A stretch of 64,000 bases of DNA, from positions 21,059,861 through 21,123,860 of the forward strand of contig OY992838.1 of assembly GCA_963921425.1 (NCBI GenBank), in the 5' to 3' direction. Shown here one piece after another: positions 1 to 11,066 of the stretch; position 1 is the stretch's first letter; the number at the start of each line of letters is the position of its first letter. Position numbers and translations under genes: made by a program. The notes under the pieces were generated by a model that worked only from the letters and a program-made list of their open reading frames with translations, was not told where the DNA came from and ran no database searches. Origin of the DNA: Dryas octopetala. Its lineage: Eukaryota; Streptophyta; Magnoliopsida; Rosales; Rosaceae.

Positions 1-1360
1 TGTTTTGCAAGCAGCTCATTATTCCGCTTCAGGAGTGCATTCTCTGCGGCTAGATGTCGCCGGCTCTCCTTGAGGAGTTTATGAGCAGCTCGGATTTTCG
101 AGGGACCTTTGGACTTTGATGTCCTGGGGAGTTGTGCTCCCCTCGTTTTCTCAGGCGTCTCAGGCTGATGTTCATCATTCTGAGATGTTCCTGAGGAAGA
201 GCTGGTGTCCCGAAAGATGGTAGTCATGATGACTCGCGTGAAGGAAGAGCTTAGCGCTTGCGGTGATGAACACAACGGCTGAAGTCACTTCCCACAGACG
301 GCGCCAATCTGTTGATGCAAATTCTCGTAAGGTAGATGCAACAACTTAGATAAGCTGATCTGGCTGATCAGGTGCTTTGCTGGATGATGAAGTGGATGCT
401 GGTTGAGATCTTCCTGCAAGAGAAACAAGGTCAAGGGAGATGGACCGGTGTGGTACCAGCCAAACACGCTCCGATGATGAAGTCAGTGGTGGTGTTTGAT
501 GGTGGATGAGGAAGAACAAAGGAAGAACTTGGGAGAATGGGAAGAACAAGGCAAATGTTCTGGGCTATTCTCAGCAAGTTGGGCATGTTCTTGGGAGAGT
601 GGAAATTTTTGTATAAGTGTTTTTTGTGTGGTTGCGTAGTCCCTGTTTTTGCACATATGACTTGATATATATATAAGCAAAGGAAACCTTCATGAGTAAG
701 ATACCTGCATGTGAATGAATGGTTGCCAGAGACCCACGCACCTGGTCAGACCTAGTTGCATGCTCAGCTGCCTGCTTCTTCAGCATTCAATGCTGCATTA
801 AATGCAAGGCTGGAAGGTTCAGGCAGACTGCTCCAGTAGTCATGAATGCAAGCCTGATATCCTCTCTGTCAGAAGATTTGTGTCAGGTGCATTTAAGTGT
901 GGCGGTTCGTCCCAGCATGATCTTCCCGGGAATGGCGGCGGAGAGCCGAGCCGAGCCGATACAAGAACATGTTCTTACGTGTAGACATAAAGTCCATGTG
1001 TGATCGGATCGGGCATGGGATTCAAGACCGAGCCAATCCAGTAGACTGGGGTCCTTCCGAGCCCTAACTGGTCGACGCCAGAACTCGAAAAGAGACCGTG
1101 CCCTGTTCCGAGCCGAGCCGAACCGGAATGACCGTGGTGAGATGGACACTCGATCCATTGAAAGATCATCGGTTCGGCTCGGACCGAACATGGTGGGCCC
1201 GGCATGGGAATTCGGTTTGAGCTGGCAGAGGAGATGCTGACCAGTGATGATGTGGAGGTCAAAATTTGACCATAGAAAGTCAACTCCGAGGTGGGTGTTG
1301 ACCAGCCACGTGTCGAGCCGTGATTGGCTGTTCGGATTGATGTGGATTTTCCCACAAACA
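1..1360 (-). mobile_element. Tat-lineage Gypsy element, 5' end only (fossil)
   Basis: Reading on the minus strand, this is the 5' end of a Gypsy retrotransposon of the same family as the element at 2919-13814. It consists of an LTR (310-1360), a primer-binding site next to it (about 290-309, same GGCGCCGTCTGTGGGAA core as the other copy) and the start of gag (227 down to 1, beginning MTTIFRDTSSSS). The rest lies outside the window to the left, so wholeness cannot be judged. It is inserted in the LRR exon of TNL gene A. Family membership is seen directly from LTR and gag identity with the other copy; the lineage is inferred from that copy's domains. Confidence 0.9.
310..1360 (-). repeat. 5' LTR of the left Gypsy copy
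   Basis: LTR of about 1051 bp in reverse orientation, beginning TGTTGATGC and ending CCCACAAACA on the plus strand. It is clearly homologous to, but visibly more diverged from, the two LTRs of the 2919-13814 element. A TATA-like run (gatatatatataag) lies near 664-677 on the plus strand. Its partner LTR and the matching target duplication are off the window; the flanking 5 bases on this side are CAACC. Confidence 0.88.
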
Positions 1361-1987
1361 CAACCATCTGCCCATACATCCATCTGCCCATACATTCAAT
1401 TCCCTATTTGCTGGAAGGCCCGACAACTCTTGAAGTCTCTTGCACTTCGCCAAGTTAATGGCCTCAAGCCTAAAACATGATCGGACGAATGAAGGAAGAA
1501 GAACAAAATTATTTCCACTCAGATCTAGATGTACTAAAGAGGGTAAGCAACGAATACCGTTGGGAAATGCTCTTTCCCCAAGATTGCAGTTACTTAGTCT
1601 TAGATCCGTTAAATTACATAGAGCAGATAACGGCAAGAACTTATTCAAAGATCCCCGAACCACTTCACATCCATGAGAAATTGTATCTTTAAGTTTTTCA
1701 AAAAAACCAAAAGAGGAAGGTAGTTTGATCTTTGAGCAACCAGAAATATCAAGAACTTCCAGAGACTTTAAGCCGTATATGCTTATTGGAAGACGCACAA
1801 GGTTTTTGCAATCCTTCAAGTCCATCTTTGTAAGTCCTTCGAGCACTTCAATTGATAGGTCGACCTCATACAGTCGGGTACAACCTCTAAGTATTAGAAT
1901 CTCAACATATGGCATACCTCTAAAGTTTGGGGTGTTCACAAGATTCAGAGAATGGCTGAGATTAATGGTTTTCAAATTGTACAAAGG
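1361..1987 (-). pseudogene. TNL A exon 4: leucine-rich repeats, cut by the left Gypsy
   Basis: The exon starts after an AG at 1988-1989 and opens with LYNLKTINLSHSLNLVNTPN, the usual first LRR of TNL exon 4. About eight LRR units follow (for example LTDLRLSNCNLGERAFPNGI and LVHLDLSGNNFVLLPSF), ending near LQELSGLPANRELNV, where the LTR of the left Gypsy begins. Compared with B it keeps the SLTDLDLS-type LRRs that B has lost, but lacks some of the earlier units that B has. A 16-bp near-perfect tandem repeat (catctgcccatacatc type, about 1365-1397) sits just beside the LTR and may mark a local duplication at the insertion site. Confidence 0.85.
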
Positions 1988-2075
1988 CTGTCAAGTAAAA
2001 GCATAGAAAATTAGTTTCCATGATTTAACAACTCCTATAGGTAACAAAAGATTAAACAAGTAACAGGATACGTAC

Positions 2076-2351
2076 CTTTATTCCCATCTGAAAATTTTTA
2101 ATGCTACTATTACACAAGTTAAGCTCGAACAGCTTCTCTAGGTTGAAATGTGATGGGAAAGATTTTAACGGATATCCGACCCAATCAAGAATCCTTAAAC
2201 TATTGGGAAGATATTCAAGCTCATTAGAGAGACTCGCATTATTAATTTTGAGGTATCTCAGTTTGTTCATCATTGAAAAGGCACTCGCGTCCACATTTAC
2301 TCTTGGCCCATCCGTTGACTTCAAAATTATGCCTTCTAGTATTTCTGTACC
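2076..2351 (-). pseudogene. TNL A exon 3: NBS-LRR linker exon
   Basis: A 276-bp exon on the minus strand between an AG acceptor (2352-2353) and a GT donor (2074-2075). Joined in phase after exon 2 it reads GTEILEGIILKSTDG, then FSMMNKLRYLKINNASLSNE, YLPNSLRILDWVGYPLKSFP and NLEKLFELNLCNSSIKNFQ. This is the typical TNL third exon that leads into the LRR domain, with the conserved LRxLxWxGYPLKSFPSxF block. The matching exon of B is 46154-46429, of exactly the same length. No lesion is visible in this exon. Confidence 0.88.
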
Positions 2352-2469
2352 CTATTAAACAAGAATACAAAATAGTGAACCTCATAACTCAAGAAAAATG
2401 GTTAGTACAGTACCTTGTTACATAATATATTAACAATTATAAACTTATTCTTGTACTTAAATCCCTTAC

Positions 2470-2918
2470 AGTATTTTTGCTTAAGACATAATTGGCATCT
2501 TCACAAAGCCACAACCTACTGCGCCTGCCTAGCTCATTAGGAGATTCTCGGATGACAATTTCCCGACCCATTTCTTGTAGAGAATCATGCATCCACAGCC
2601 TTTCATCCAAAACAGTTAGGAGAGATCTCTCGATGAGAACATTTATTCCAATAATTGCAGAAAGATCGCAAGCAGTTAGTATTTTTATTACTCGATCTCT
2701 GCTCTCAGTGTTAAAGAAACATGCAATGTCTAGGAATATTTTCTTCTCCTCCCCATCTAGACCATCATAACTAATCTTAAGTATGTCAAAAATTTCCGAG
2801 TTACAAACTTTTCCTAGTTTTCTCAATGCACAATTCCATTCACTTAGACCTCTCCCATGCAAAAAAGATCCCAAGACTTCAAGAGCTAATGGAAGACCTT
2901 GGGCATAACTCACAACAC
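2470..2918 (-). pseudogene. TNL A exon 2, 3' half: GLPL to MHD part of the NBS domain
   Basis: Continues the NBS domain left of the Gypsy. Visible motifs in order: GLPLALEVLGSFLHG (GLPL), KKIFLDIACFF (RNBS-D) and LWMHDSLQEMGREIV (MHD), then SKNT and a GT donor at 2468-2469. The segment begins in SYAQGLPL, exactly where the intact paralogous exon at 46999-47000 shows continuous sequence. The base string AACAC is present once in B and twice here, on each side of the element, as expected of a 5-bp target duplication. Confidence 0.9.
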
Positions 2919-3920
2919 TGTTTGTGGGAAAATCCACATCTATCCGAACATCCAATCACGGCTCGACACGTGGCTGGTCAACACCCACCTCGGAGTTGAC
3001 TCTCTGTGGTCAAACTTTGACCTCCACATCATCGTTGATCAGCACTTCCTCTGCCAGCTCAGACCGGATCTCCACGCCGGGCCCACCACGTCTGGTCTGA
3101 GCCGAACCGATGATCTTCCAAGGGATTGAGTGCCCATCTTTCCACGGTCATTCCGGCTCGGCTCGGCTCGGCATCAAAGTGACCTCCTTTCGAGCTCTGG
3201 CGTCGTCCAGTCAGAACTCGGAGGGACCCCTATCTTTTGGATCGGCTCGGTCTGGAATCCCATTTCCGATCCGACCACACATGGACTTCATGTCTACGCA
3301 TAAGAAACATGTGTTCGTATCGGCTCGGCTCGGCTCTCCGCCGCCATTCTCGGGGAGATCATGCTGGGACGAACCGCCGCACTTAAATGCACCTGACACA
3401 AATCTTCTGACAGATAGAATATCCAGTCTGCATTCATGACTACTGGGGGAGTTTGCCTGAACCTTCCAACCTTGCATTTAATGGGGCATTCAATGCAGCA
3501 TTGAATGCTGAGGAAGTAAGCAGCTGGGCATGCAACTAGGTCTGACCAGGTGCGTGGGTCTCTGGCAACCATTCATTCACATGCAGGTAACTTATTCATT
3601 AAGTCTTCCTTTGCCTATATAAGGCACCATATGTGCACAAAATGAGGATCTACGCATCCACCCAAAAACACTTATACAAAAATTCCCACTCACCAAAGAG
3701 CTTACCCAACTTGCTGAGAATAACCCAGAACATTTGCCTTGTTCTGATTTCATCATCGGAGCGTGTTTGGCTGGTACCACACCGGTCCATCTCCTTTGAT
3801 CTTGTTTCTTTTGCAGGAAGATCTCAATCAACATCCACTTCATCATCCAGCAAAGCATCTGATCAGCCAGATCAGCTATTCTAAGTTGTTGCATCTACCT
3901 TACGAGAATTTGCATCAACA
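2919..3920 (+). repeat. 5' LTR of the main Gypsy element
   Basis: LTR of 1002 bp, beginning TGTTTGTGGG and ending TTTGCATCAACA. Length differences from the 3' LTR are fully explained by one 58-bp block and one 5-bp CGGCT unit present in one copy only. A TATA box (CCTATATAAGG) lies near 3614-3624, so the transcript should begin around 3640-3660. The U3 part is rich in CGGCT repeats. Confidence 0.93.
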
Positions 3921-4002
3921 GATTGGCGCCGTCTGTGGGAAGGTGACTTCAGCCGTTGTGTTCATCACCGCAAGTGCTAAGCTCTTCCTTCACGCAAGTC
4001 AT

Positions 4003-7000
4003 CATGACTACCATCTTCCGGGACACCAGTTCTTCTTCAGGGACGTCTCAGAATGATGAACAACATCAGCCTGAAACACCTGAAAAGACAAGGGGAGCAC
4101 AACTCCCCAGGACATCAAAGTCCAAAGGTCCCTCAAAAATCCGAGCTGCTCACAAGCTCCTTAAGGAGAGCCAGCGACATCTAACCGCTGAAAATGCGCT
4201 CCTCAAGCAGAATAATGAGCTGCTTGCAAAACAGGCTGAGCTGGCCGGGGAACTTGCACGCCACCGTGCTCAGCTTGAGAATAGTGGGGGATCGGGTTTC
4301 CGATCGCGACGGACCCGAACCGAGCAGGAGGTCCTTTCGCCGTCTCCTTCTCGGCAAAGCGCTCCCGCCGAGTCGAACGACCAGACCGATCGGCAGGAAA
4401 TGGATCACATCTTCCCGGGCTTCGAGGACATGACCCCGGCCGAACAGGCCGAGTGCCTGAACGCCCACCGTCTTCTTCAGCAAAAACAGGCGGCTTTCGG
4501 GAAACGTGTCCCCAGGAATTCAGGCGGAGACCGTGCCGACCTGAATACAAACCGGCGACCCCCGGCCCAATCCAGGTTGGGGGCCAACAGTCCAGCCGAT
4601 TCGGCCGAAACCAGGGTCCCGATTGGGGATAGGCTCGGCCCCATCACCGGCCAGGATCCTTCCCCATCAGGGGCTCACTCAGGGAGACGATCGGTGAGCG
4701 ACCGACTGGGATCAACTATGATCATGTCGGATCGTCGACCGGTGAGCGAGAGGATCACTCGCCAACCGGTGAGTGAGAGACTCGGTAACCAGGCCGAACG
4801 CTCAGGGGAAAATGCGGCCGAGCCGACCCCGCCCGACGTGGAAAATCTTGTCCGGACTCTGGTCCAGGACCAAATCCGGAGCGTCCACGATCGGCTCGGC
4901 CACGTCGAGGTCTCCAGGGGGTACACCGGTAGAGCCGACCACGGAGAGGAACTCCCCCTCCCGTACACCAGCAGAATCATGGATGCTGAGGTCTCCCGCG
5001 ACACCAAGCCCCCTAAGATGGATCAGTACGATGGGGCCAAGGATCCGTACGACCATCTCGACAGCTTCAGATACGCCATGGAGGCCCGCCAGGCGTCTGA
5101 AGCCACAAGGTGCAGGATCTTCCCTTCGACCTTGAAGGGCTCGGCTCGGGGATGGTTCCGAACTCTCCAACCGAATTCCATCGACTCCTTCTCCGACCTC
5201 CGGAGGGCCTTCCTGGCGAGATATCGGGTTGTATCCGAACGACTCTACAACTTGAACGATATGTCGCTCATTAAGCAGCAGGAAGGGGAGAGCCTCAAGG
5301 CCTATCTGATCCGCTTCAACATCGAATATACGAAGTGCGACGATTGCGACGACAGGTCAGCAAAGAATGCCCTCATGCAAGGTCTACACGCCGGGGGACT
5401 CCGCTCCCACCTAATGAGGAATCCTCCCTCCACTTACGATGAGCTTTCTGCCGAAGCCACTAAGTGGGCGCGGGCTGAGGAGTGGGATGCTCAGGTGGAG
5501 GCCCTGAATCCCAGGCCGACCTCAGCCAAGAGGAAGGAGGGAGAGGTTACAAGTCCCAAACCCCAGGTCCAATCCAAGAAGACCAGGACCGAGGAGCCAC
5601 GCCAACTTCTGGGCAAAGGACCCAAGTTTGTCCAGTACACGGAGTACACTCCCCTCAATGCCGGTCTGGAGGCGATCTTCTCCAAGATCAAGGACCAACT
5701 CCCAGCTGCCAGGGAGATCAAGGGACCACCCCCGGACAAAATCAGGGAGGGCGTCTTCTGCAAATACCACTCCAATCACGGCCACGTCACGGGTGATTGC
5801 TACGCTCTCCGCGACGGGATTGAGACTCTTGCCCGGGCGGGTAAGATCAATCAATTCCTGGCCGGTGGGCCTAGAGTACCCAAGGCCGCGCCGAAGAAGC
5901 CCACCAACACCATCGAGGTCCAGGATGCTGCCATCGGATCGATCGGCGGGGGACCAACCTTCGTGGGAAGCTCTAACCGATCCCAGAAGGAGTATGTCAG
6001 ACAGGCGGCTCAAGCTCACGAGTCCCTGTCGATCCAAGCGGGTCAGCCCAGCACCTCCAAAAGACAACGGAAAGACTGGGCACCGGTCACCTTCGAGCCT
6101 AACGAAGCAAATGAGATCATCTTTCCCCACTATGATCCGGTCGTCATAGTGGCTGAGGTGGCCGGAACTACCATTGCGCGCTCCTTCGTCGATGGAGGGA
6201 GCTCAGTCAACATCCTCTACCACTCTGCGTTCGCGCAGATGGGAATCGGCGAGGATAAGCTGGAGACCGATACACCTGCCTTGGTCGGATTCGGGGGAGA
6301 AGTGGTTCAGCCCCTCGGACACATTTACCTTCCCCTTTCGCTCGGGAAGGGACCGATCAAGAAGACCTGCATGACGTACTTCATCGTCGTCAAGCGGCCG
6401 TCAGCCTACAACATCATTCTGGGCAGACCGGCTCTGGTCGACCTTGACTGCATCGTCCATTATGCCAACCTCCTCATCAAATGTCCGGTGGGCGACGACT
6501 GCATTGTCATCCAGGGAGATCAGTGCTCAGCTCGGTCTTGCTACGCCGCTTCGATCAAGCAGAAGGGTCAGCTGCCGAACTCACAGGAACTCGACTCCAT
6601 CGCTGATTCAGGCAGGTGGCCGAGGGCGGAAACATTCGACTTCACTTCCGAGCCGAACCCAGACACTCGGCCCCTTCCCGCCGAGGCCTGGGAGGAAGTG
6701 CCGATCTCGGCCGAGACACCGGATCGGCTCGTCCGAGTGGGGACTCAGATCAGCCCCGAACAACGTTCTGCCGTAATCGACTTCCTCCGCGCCAATGCGG
6801 AGGTGTTCGCCTGGTCTTACGATGACATGCCAGGCATATCGTCTGACGTGATCACCCACAGGCTGAACACCGACCCGGGATGCAAACCGGTCCGTCAGAA
6901 GAGAAGGTCTTACGATCCGGTCCGATACGCCGCCATGGCTGAAGAGGTAACCAAGTTGCAAAACAACGGGTTCATCCGGGAGGTCAATTATCCCGACTGG

Positions 7001-9936
7001 CTTGCCAACGTGGTCATGGTGAAAAAGAACAACGGGAAGTGGAGGATGTGCGTGGACTTCACCGACCTGAACAGGGCATGTCCCAAGGACAGCTTTCCCT
7101 TGCCCAGAATAGATCAGCTCGTCGATGCAACAGCTGGACATCAGCTCCTCAGCTTCATGGACGCCTATTCTGGGTATAACCAGATCCTCATGCACAAATC
7201 CGACCAGGAGGGCACATCTTTCATAACTGATCGCGGCATGTACTGCTACAAGGTCATGCCCTTCGGCCTCAAAAACGCCGGAGCCACCTATCAAAGGCTG
7301 GTCAACCACATGTTCAGATCTTCCATCGGCAAATCCGTAGAGGTTTACGTGGATGACATGCTGGTCAAAAGCATCAAGGCGGACGATCACGTCAAGGACC
7401 TCTCAGACATGTTCGGAGTCCTAAAAGAGTATCAGATGCGGCTGAACCCAGCCAAATGTGTCTTTGGAGTTCGGTCCGGCAAGTTCCTTGGCTACCTGGT
7501 CAGCCAACGGGGGATTGAGGCCAACCCGGAGAAGATCCAGGCCTTGATCAACATGAAGTCTCCAAGGACACGCAAGGAAATCCAGAGTCCAGAGTCGCCG
7601 CCCTGAACCGGTTCATCTCGAAGTCCACTGACCGGTGCCTCCCTTTCTTCAAAGCCTTAAGGGGAGCAGGGAAGAGCATAGAATGGACCCCCCAATGCGA
7701 GCAGGCCTTTCAAGATCTGAAAAGGCACATGGGGGAACCTCCCATCTTATCCAAACCAGAGGAAGGTGAAGAACTTTTTCTCTACCTCTCTGTCTCTGAC
7801 TCGGCTCTCAGCTCAGTTCTAGTGAGAGAGGTCGGCGGTGTACAACACCCCGTCTTCTATACGAGCCGAGCCCTCGCCGATGCCGAGACCAGGTATCCAA
7901 AATTCGAGAAGATGGCTCTCGCCCTGGTCAGCTCGGCTCGGAAATTGAGACCCTACTTCCAGGCTCATTCGATCGTCGTCTTGACGGATCAGCCACTCAG
8001 ACAAATCCTGGCAAAACCCGAGACTTCGGGTCGGCTCATCAAGTGGTCAATCGAGCTCGGCGAGTTTGACATCATCTACCGTCCCAGGACGGCCATCAAA
8101 GGTCAAGCCATGTCGGACTTCATCTGTGAGTCGACCACCTCGGCGGAAAACCCACCGCGCGCCGCCGCTACGCCAACTGCGTCTGATCCGAACACAAGTG
8201 ACAATCATGTCCAGGCTGATCTTCTCACCTGGACCCTCTATGTGGACGGATCTTCCAACGCCATGGGAAGCGGAGCCGGGCTTGTTCTGATCTCCCCAGA
8301 ACAAGTTGTGATGGAGTATGCTCTTCGCTTCAAATTTCAAGCATCCAACAATGAAGCAGAGTATAAGGCACTCATCGCTGGACTCAGATTGGCAAAGGAG
8401 CTCGGCGCGATCAAATTAAACATCTTCAGCGACTCCCAACTAATCGTCAATCAGGTATTGGGAGAGTACGAGACTCGGGAGCCCAGCATGATTGCCTATC
8501 TCGAGAAGACCCGTTTGCTGCTCGGGAACTTCTGCGAATACAAAATATCCCAAATCCCGAGGGCAGAAAATTGCAGGGCCGACGCCTTGGCACGCCTGGC
8601 TTCGGCCACGGATACTGGGTCCGCTAGGCACGTTCCAGTTGAAATCCTGGACAGACCTAGCACCGTCGAAACCGAGGCCGCCGTTATGCAGACTGAGGCC
8701 GAGCCGAACTGGATGACGCCGATCATCGGCTACTTGGTCTCCGGGATCCTTCCCCCGGAGAAGGACAAGGCACGTCTCATCAAGACCAGATCGGCTCGGT
8801 TCAGCATCATCGATGGTCAGCTCTACAAGAGGAGTTTCTCCCTGCCCTACTTGCGATGTGTCACTCCCCAAGAAGGTCGGGACGTGCTAAGAGAAATCCA
8901 CGAGGGGATATGCGGAAACCATTCTGGAGGAAGAGCCCTTGCCTACAAGACGATTCGACAGGGTTACTTCTGGCCAACGCTGAACAAAGACGCAGATCAT
9001 CTGTCTCGCGCTTGTATCAAATGCCAGCAATTTGCCGCGGTTCCCCATCAACCTCCCCAGTTGCTGACCTCCATATCCGGTCCCTGGCCGTTCGCGCAGT
9101 GGGGACTCGATCTGATCGGCCCTATGCCGAAGGCAAAGGGGCAAGTCACCATGGCAGTGGTAGCAGTCGACTACTTCACTAAGTGGGCCGAGGCCGAGCC
9201 CCTAGCCACAACCACAGCCGAACGGATGGAGACCTTCGTCTGGAAGAACATCATTTGCCGATTCGGCATGCCGCACACCATCATTGCGGACAATGGCAAA
9301 CAGTTCGACTGCAAGAAGTTCAAGAGTTTTTGTTCACGTCTGAACATCAACTTGCGCTTCACCGCGCCCTACCATCCGCAGTCGAACGGACAGGTCGAGG
9401 CCATCAACAAGATCATCAAGAAAACCCTCAAGACTAAACTGGATAGTGCTAAGGGAAATTGGCCTGAACTCTTGCCAGAGGTGCTTTGGTCCTACCGAAC
9501 TTCCTATCGCAACTCCACGAAGGAAACACCCTATGCATTGGCATTCGGGACTGACGCTGTCGTCCCGGTCGAAATGGGGACTCCCTCATTCCGAACCGGT
9601 ACGTACAATCCCGAGACCAATGACGCCGGACTTCGGCTCGGCCTGGACATGATCGAGGAGAGGCGGACCGACGCCAATCTCTGCCGAGCCGCTTACCAAC
9701 AAAGGGTAGCCAAATACTACAATCAAAGGGTCAGACCCAGAAGCTTCGGATTGGGCAGCCTCGTCATGAAAAAGAATCCCCTCGCTGTCAAGGAGAGCTC
9801 ATTCGATCTGAACTGGACCGGACCATACAGAATCACAGGCATAGTCAAGCCTGGCACTTACAACTTGGCCACTCTGGCTGGGAAGCCTCTCAAGCATAGC
9901 TGGAACGCTGAACACTTGAAGACTTATTACCAGTAA
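4003..9936 (+). pseudogene. gag-pol coding region of the main Gypsy element (fossil, about one break)
   Basis: Long coding region for gag, protease, reverse transcriptase, RNase H, a second RNase H and integrase in the Gypsy order. Motifs seen: FVDGGSSVNI in the protease; WRMCVDFTDLN, MPFGLKNAGATYQ and EVYVDDML in the reverse transcriptase; LYVDGSSNAMGSGAGLVL and NNEAEYKALIAGL in the archaeal-type RNase H; an HHCC zinc-binding start (HEGICGNH..CIKCQQ) and the HTIIADNGKQF and PYHPQSNGQVEAIN blocks in the integrase. In Tat elements these proteins build the particle, copy the RNA and insert the DNA. The stretch is nearly whole with about one break. GC content is much higher than in the flanking host DNA. 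Confidence 0.93.
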
Positions 9937-10109
9937 AAATGTAGTTAGGATCGGGGACTGTCCGACCTAACACCCATTCCAATCAATGAAAAGATGAACA
10001 CATTTTTACTCATCTTCTTCTTATTTTTCGAAGCAAACACTGGGGACTCTACTCCTATACACTTTCAACAAAGAGGAAAGATCTAAGTGTTTCCTTCGAA
10101 AAAATAGTA

Positions 10110-10545
10110 AACCCATGTGCCGAGCCGAAGTGCCATTTCCGGCCCGACGCTCGGTACATTACAGACTCATCAGGTCTATAAACTCATGTGTCGAGCTGGC
10201 GCGCCATTTCCAGCCCGATGCTCGGCATATTACAGACTCATCAGGTCTATAAACTCATGTGTCGAGCTGGCGCGCCATTTCCGGCCCGATGCTCGGCATA
10301 TTACAGACTCATCAGGTCTATAAACTCATGTGTCGAGCTGGCGTGCCATTTCCGGCCCGATGCTCGGCATATTACAGACTCATCAGGTCTATAAACTCAT
10401 GTGTCGAGCTGGCGCGCCATTTCCGGCCCGATGCTCGGCATATTACAGACTCATCAGGTCTATAAACTCCCGTGCCGAGCTGGCGCGCCACTTTCGGCCC
10501 AATGCTCGGCGTGGTACAGACTTATCAGGTCTATAAAAATCCCTG
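10110..10545 (+). repeat. 71-bp tandem repeat array in the 3' region of the Gypsy element
   Basis: About six head-to-tail copies of a 71-bp unit lie between pol and the antisense frame. Each unit carries a cagactcatcaggtctat core, a small inverted repeat (AGAC/GTCT), and a gagctggcgcgccatttc segment. The first and last copies are the most diverged, the middle ones nearly identical. Tandem arrays at this place are common in Tat-type elements. The open frame running through the array is an artefact of the repeat. Confidence 0.93.
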
Positions 10546-11060
10546 TCCGAGCCGAAGTGACTTCCTACAGTCCTAACGTTCAACAGGATATTTCTAAAAG
10601 AAAAATATACACTTCAACCAAAACTTTCATCGTGCATGCCGAGCCGATCTGAAAGTAGGTTTGAATATTTTTCTCAAAAAACAAAATTCCTAAATATCTC
10701 AATGGGTATGCCGAGCCCATCTGGGATTTTTACTTATCTTGGTTATGCTTATCAAGCTGATCCGAAGACAAGTTCTAATTTATCATTACCATTCCATTTT
10801 CATTGCGATCGGCATGCCGAGCCGATCTCAAGATATCTTAGTTTTTATTATTTTTGTCACTTTCATTATTTTCTTGTCCGTATGTTATTGGTTATGTCTT
10901 TAGCTTAACTTCCGAGCTGAACTGACAGCAACTTATATCATAAAAAGAAAATACTGATAAAATTAAACAAGATAAATCCAAACAACATATTGTTCAAAAA
11001 TCAAATCAAACCCGAGCCACACCTCGGCTCGGGGAGAAAAAGTAAAAACAAAAATACAAT
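10546..11060 (+). other. non-coding 3' region of the Gypsy element
   Basis: About 500 bp of AT-rich DNA with no convincing frame between the tandem array and the antisense frame. The phrase GCCGAGCCGAT/GCCGAGCCCAT recurs near 10638, 10711 and 10818, spaced about 75-105 bp, so this may be a decayed extension of an older repeat. No other signal seen. Confidence 0.6.
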
Positions 11061-11066
11061 TTAAAT

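Noticed and set aside
883-1395. 170-codon minus-strand frame across the left Gypsy LTR
   Set aside because: It lies in LTR sequence, repeats in part at the other LTRs, and its C-terminal part is a chance frame; LTRs are non-coding.
1361-2918. Idea that the host piece between the two Gypsy copies is a sequence captured by one large element
   Set aside because: The piece has TNL exon-intron structure continuous with 13815-15968 and with TNL B, and the right element has its own perfect target duplication, so two separate insertions in one gene are simpler.
6608-7390. 260-codon minus-strand frame opposite the Gypsy reverse transcriptase
   Set aside because: Shadow of a GC-rich coding region; no independent codon pattern or domain.
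10117-10652. Series of 68-83 codon open frames with identical text
   Set aside because: They arise from the 71-bp tandem array (71 is not a multiple of three, so the frame shifts from unit to unit); no protein is implied.
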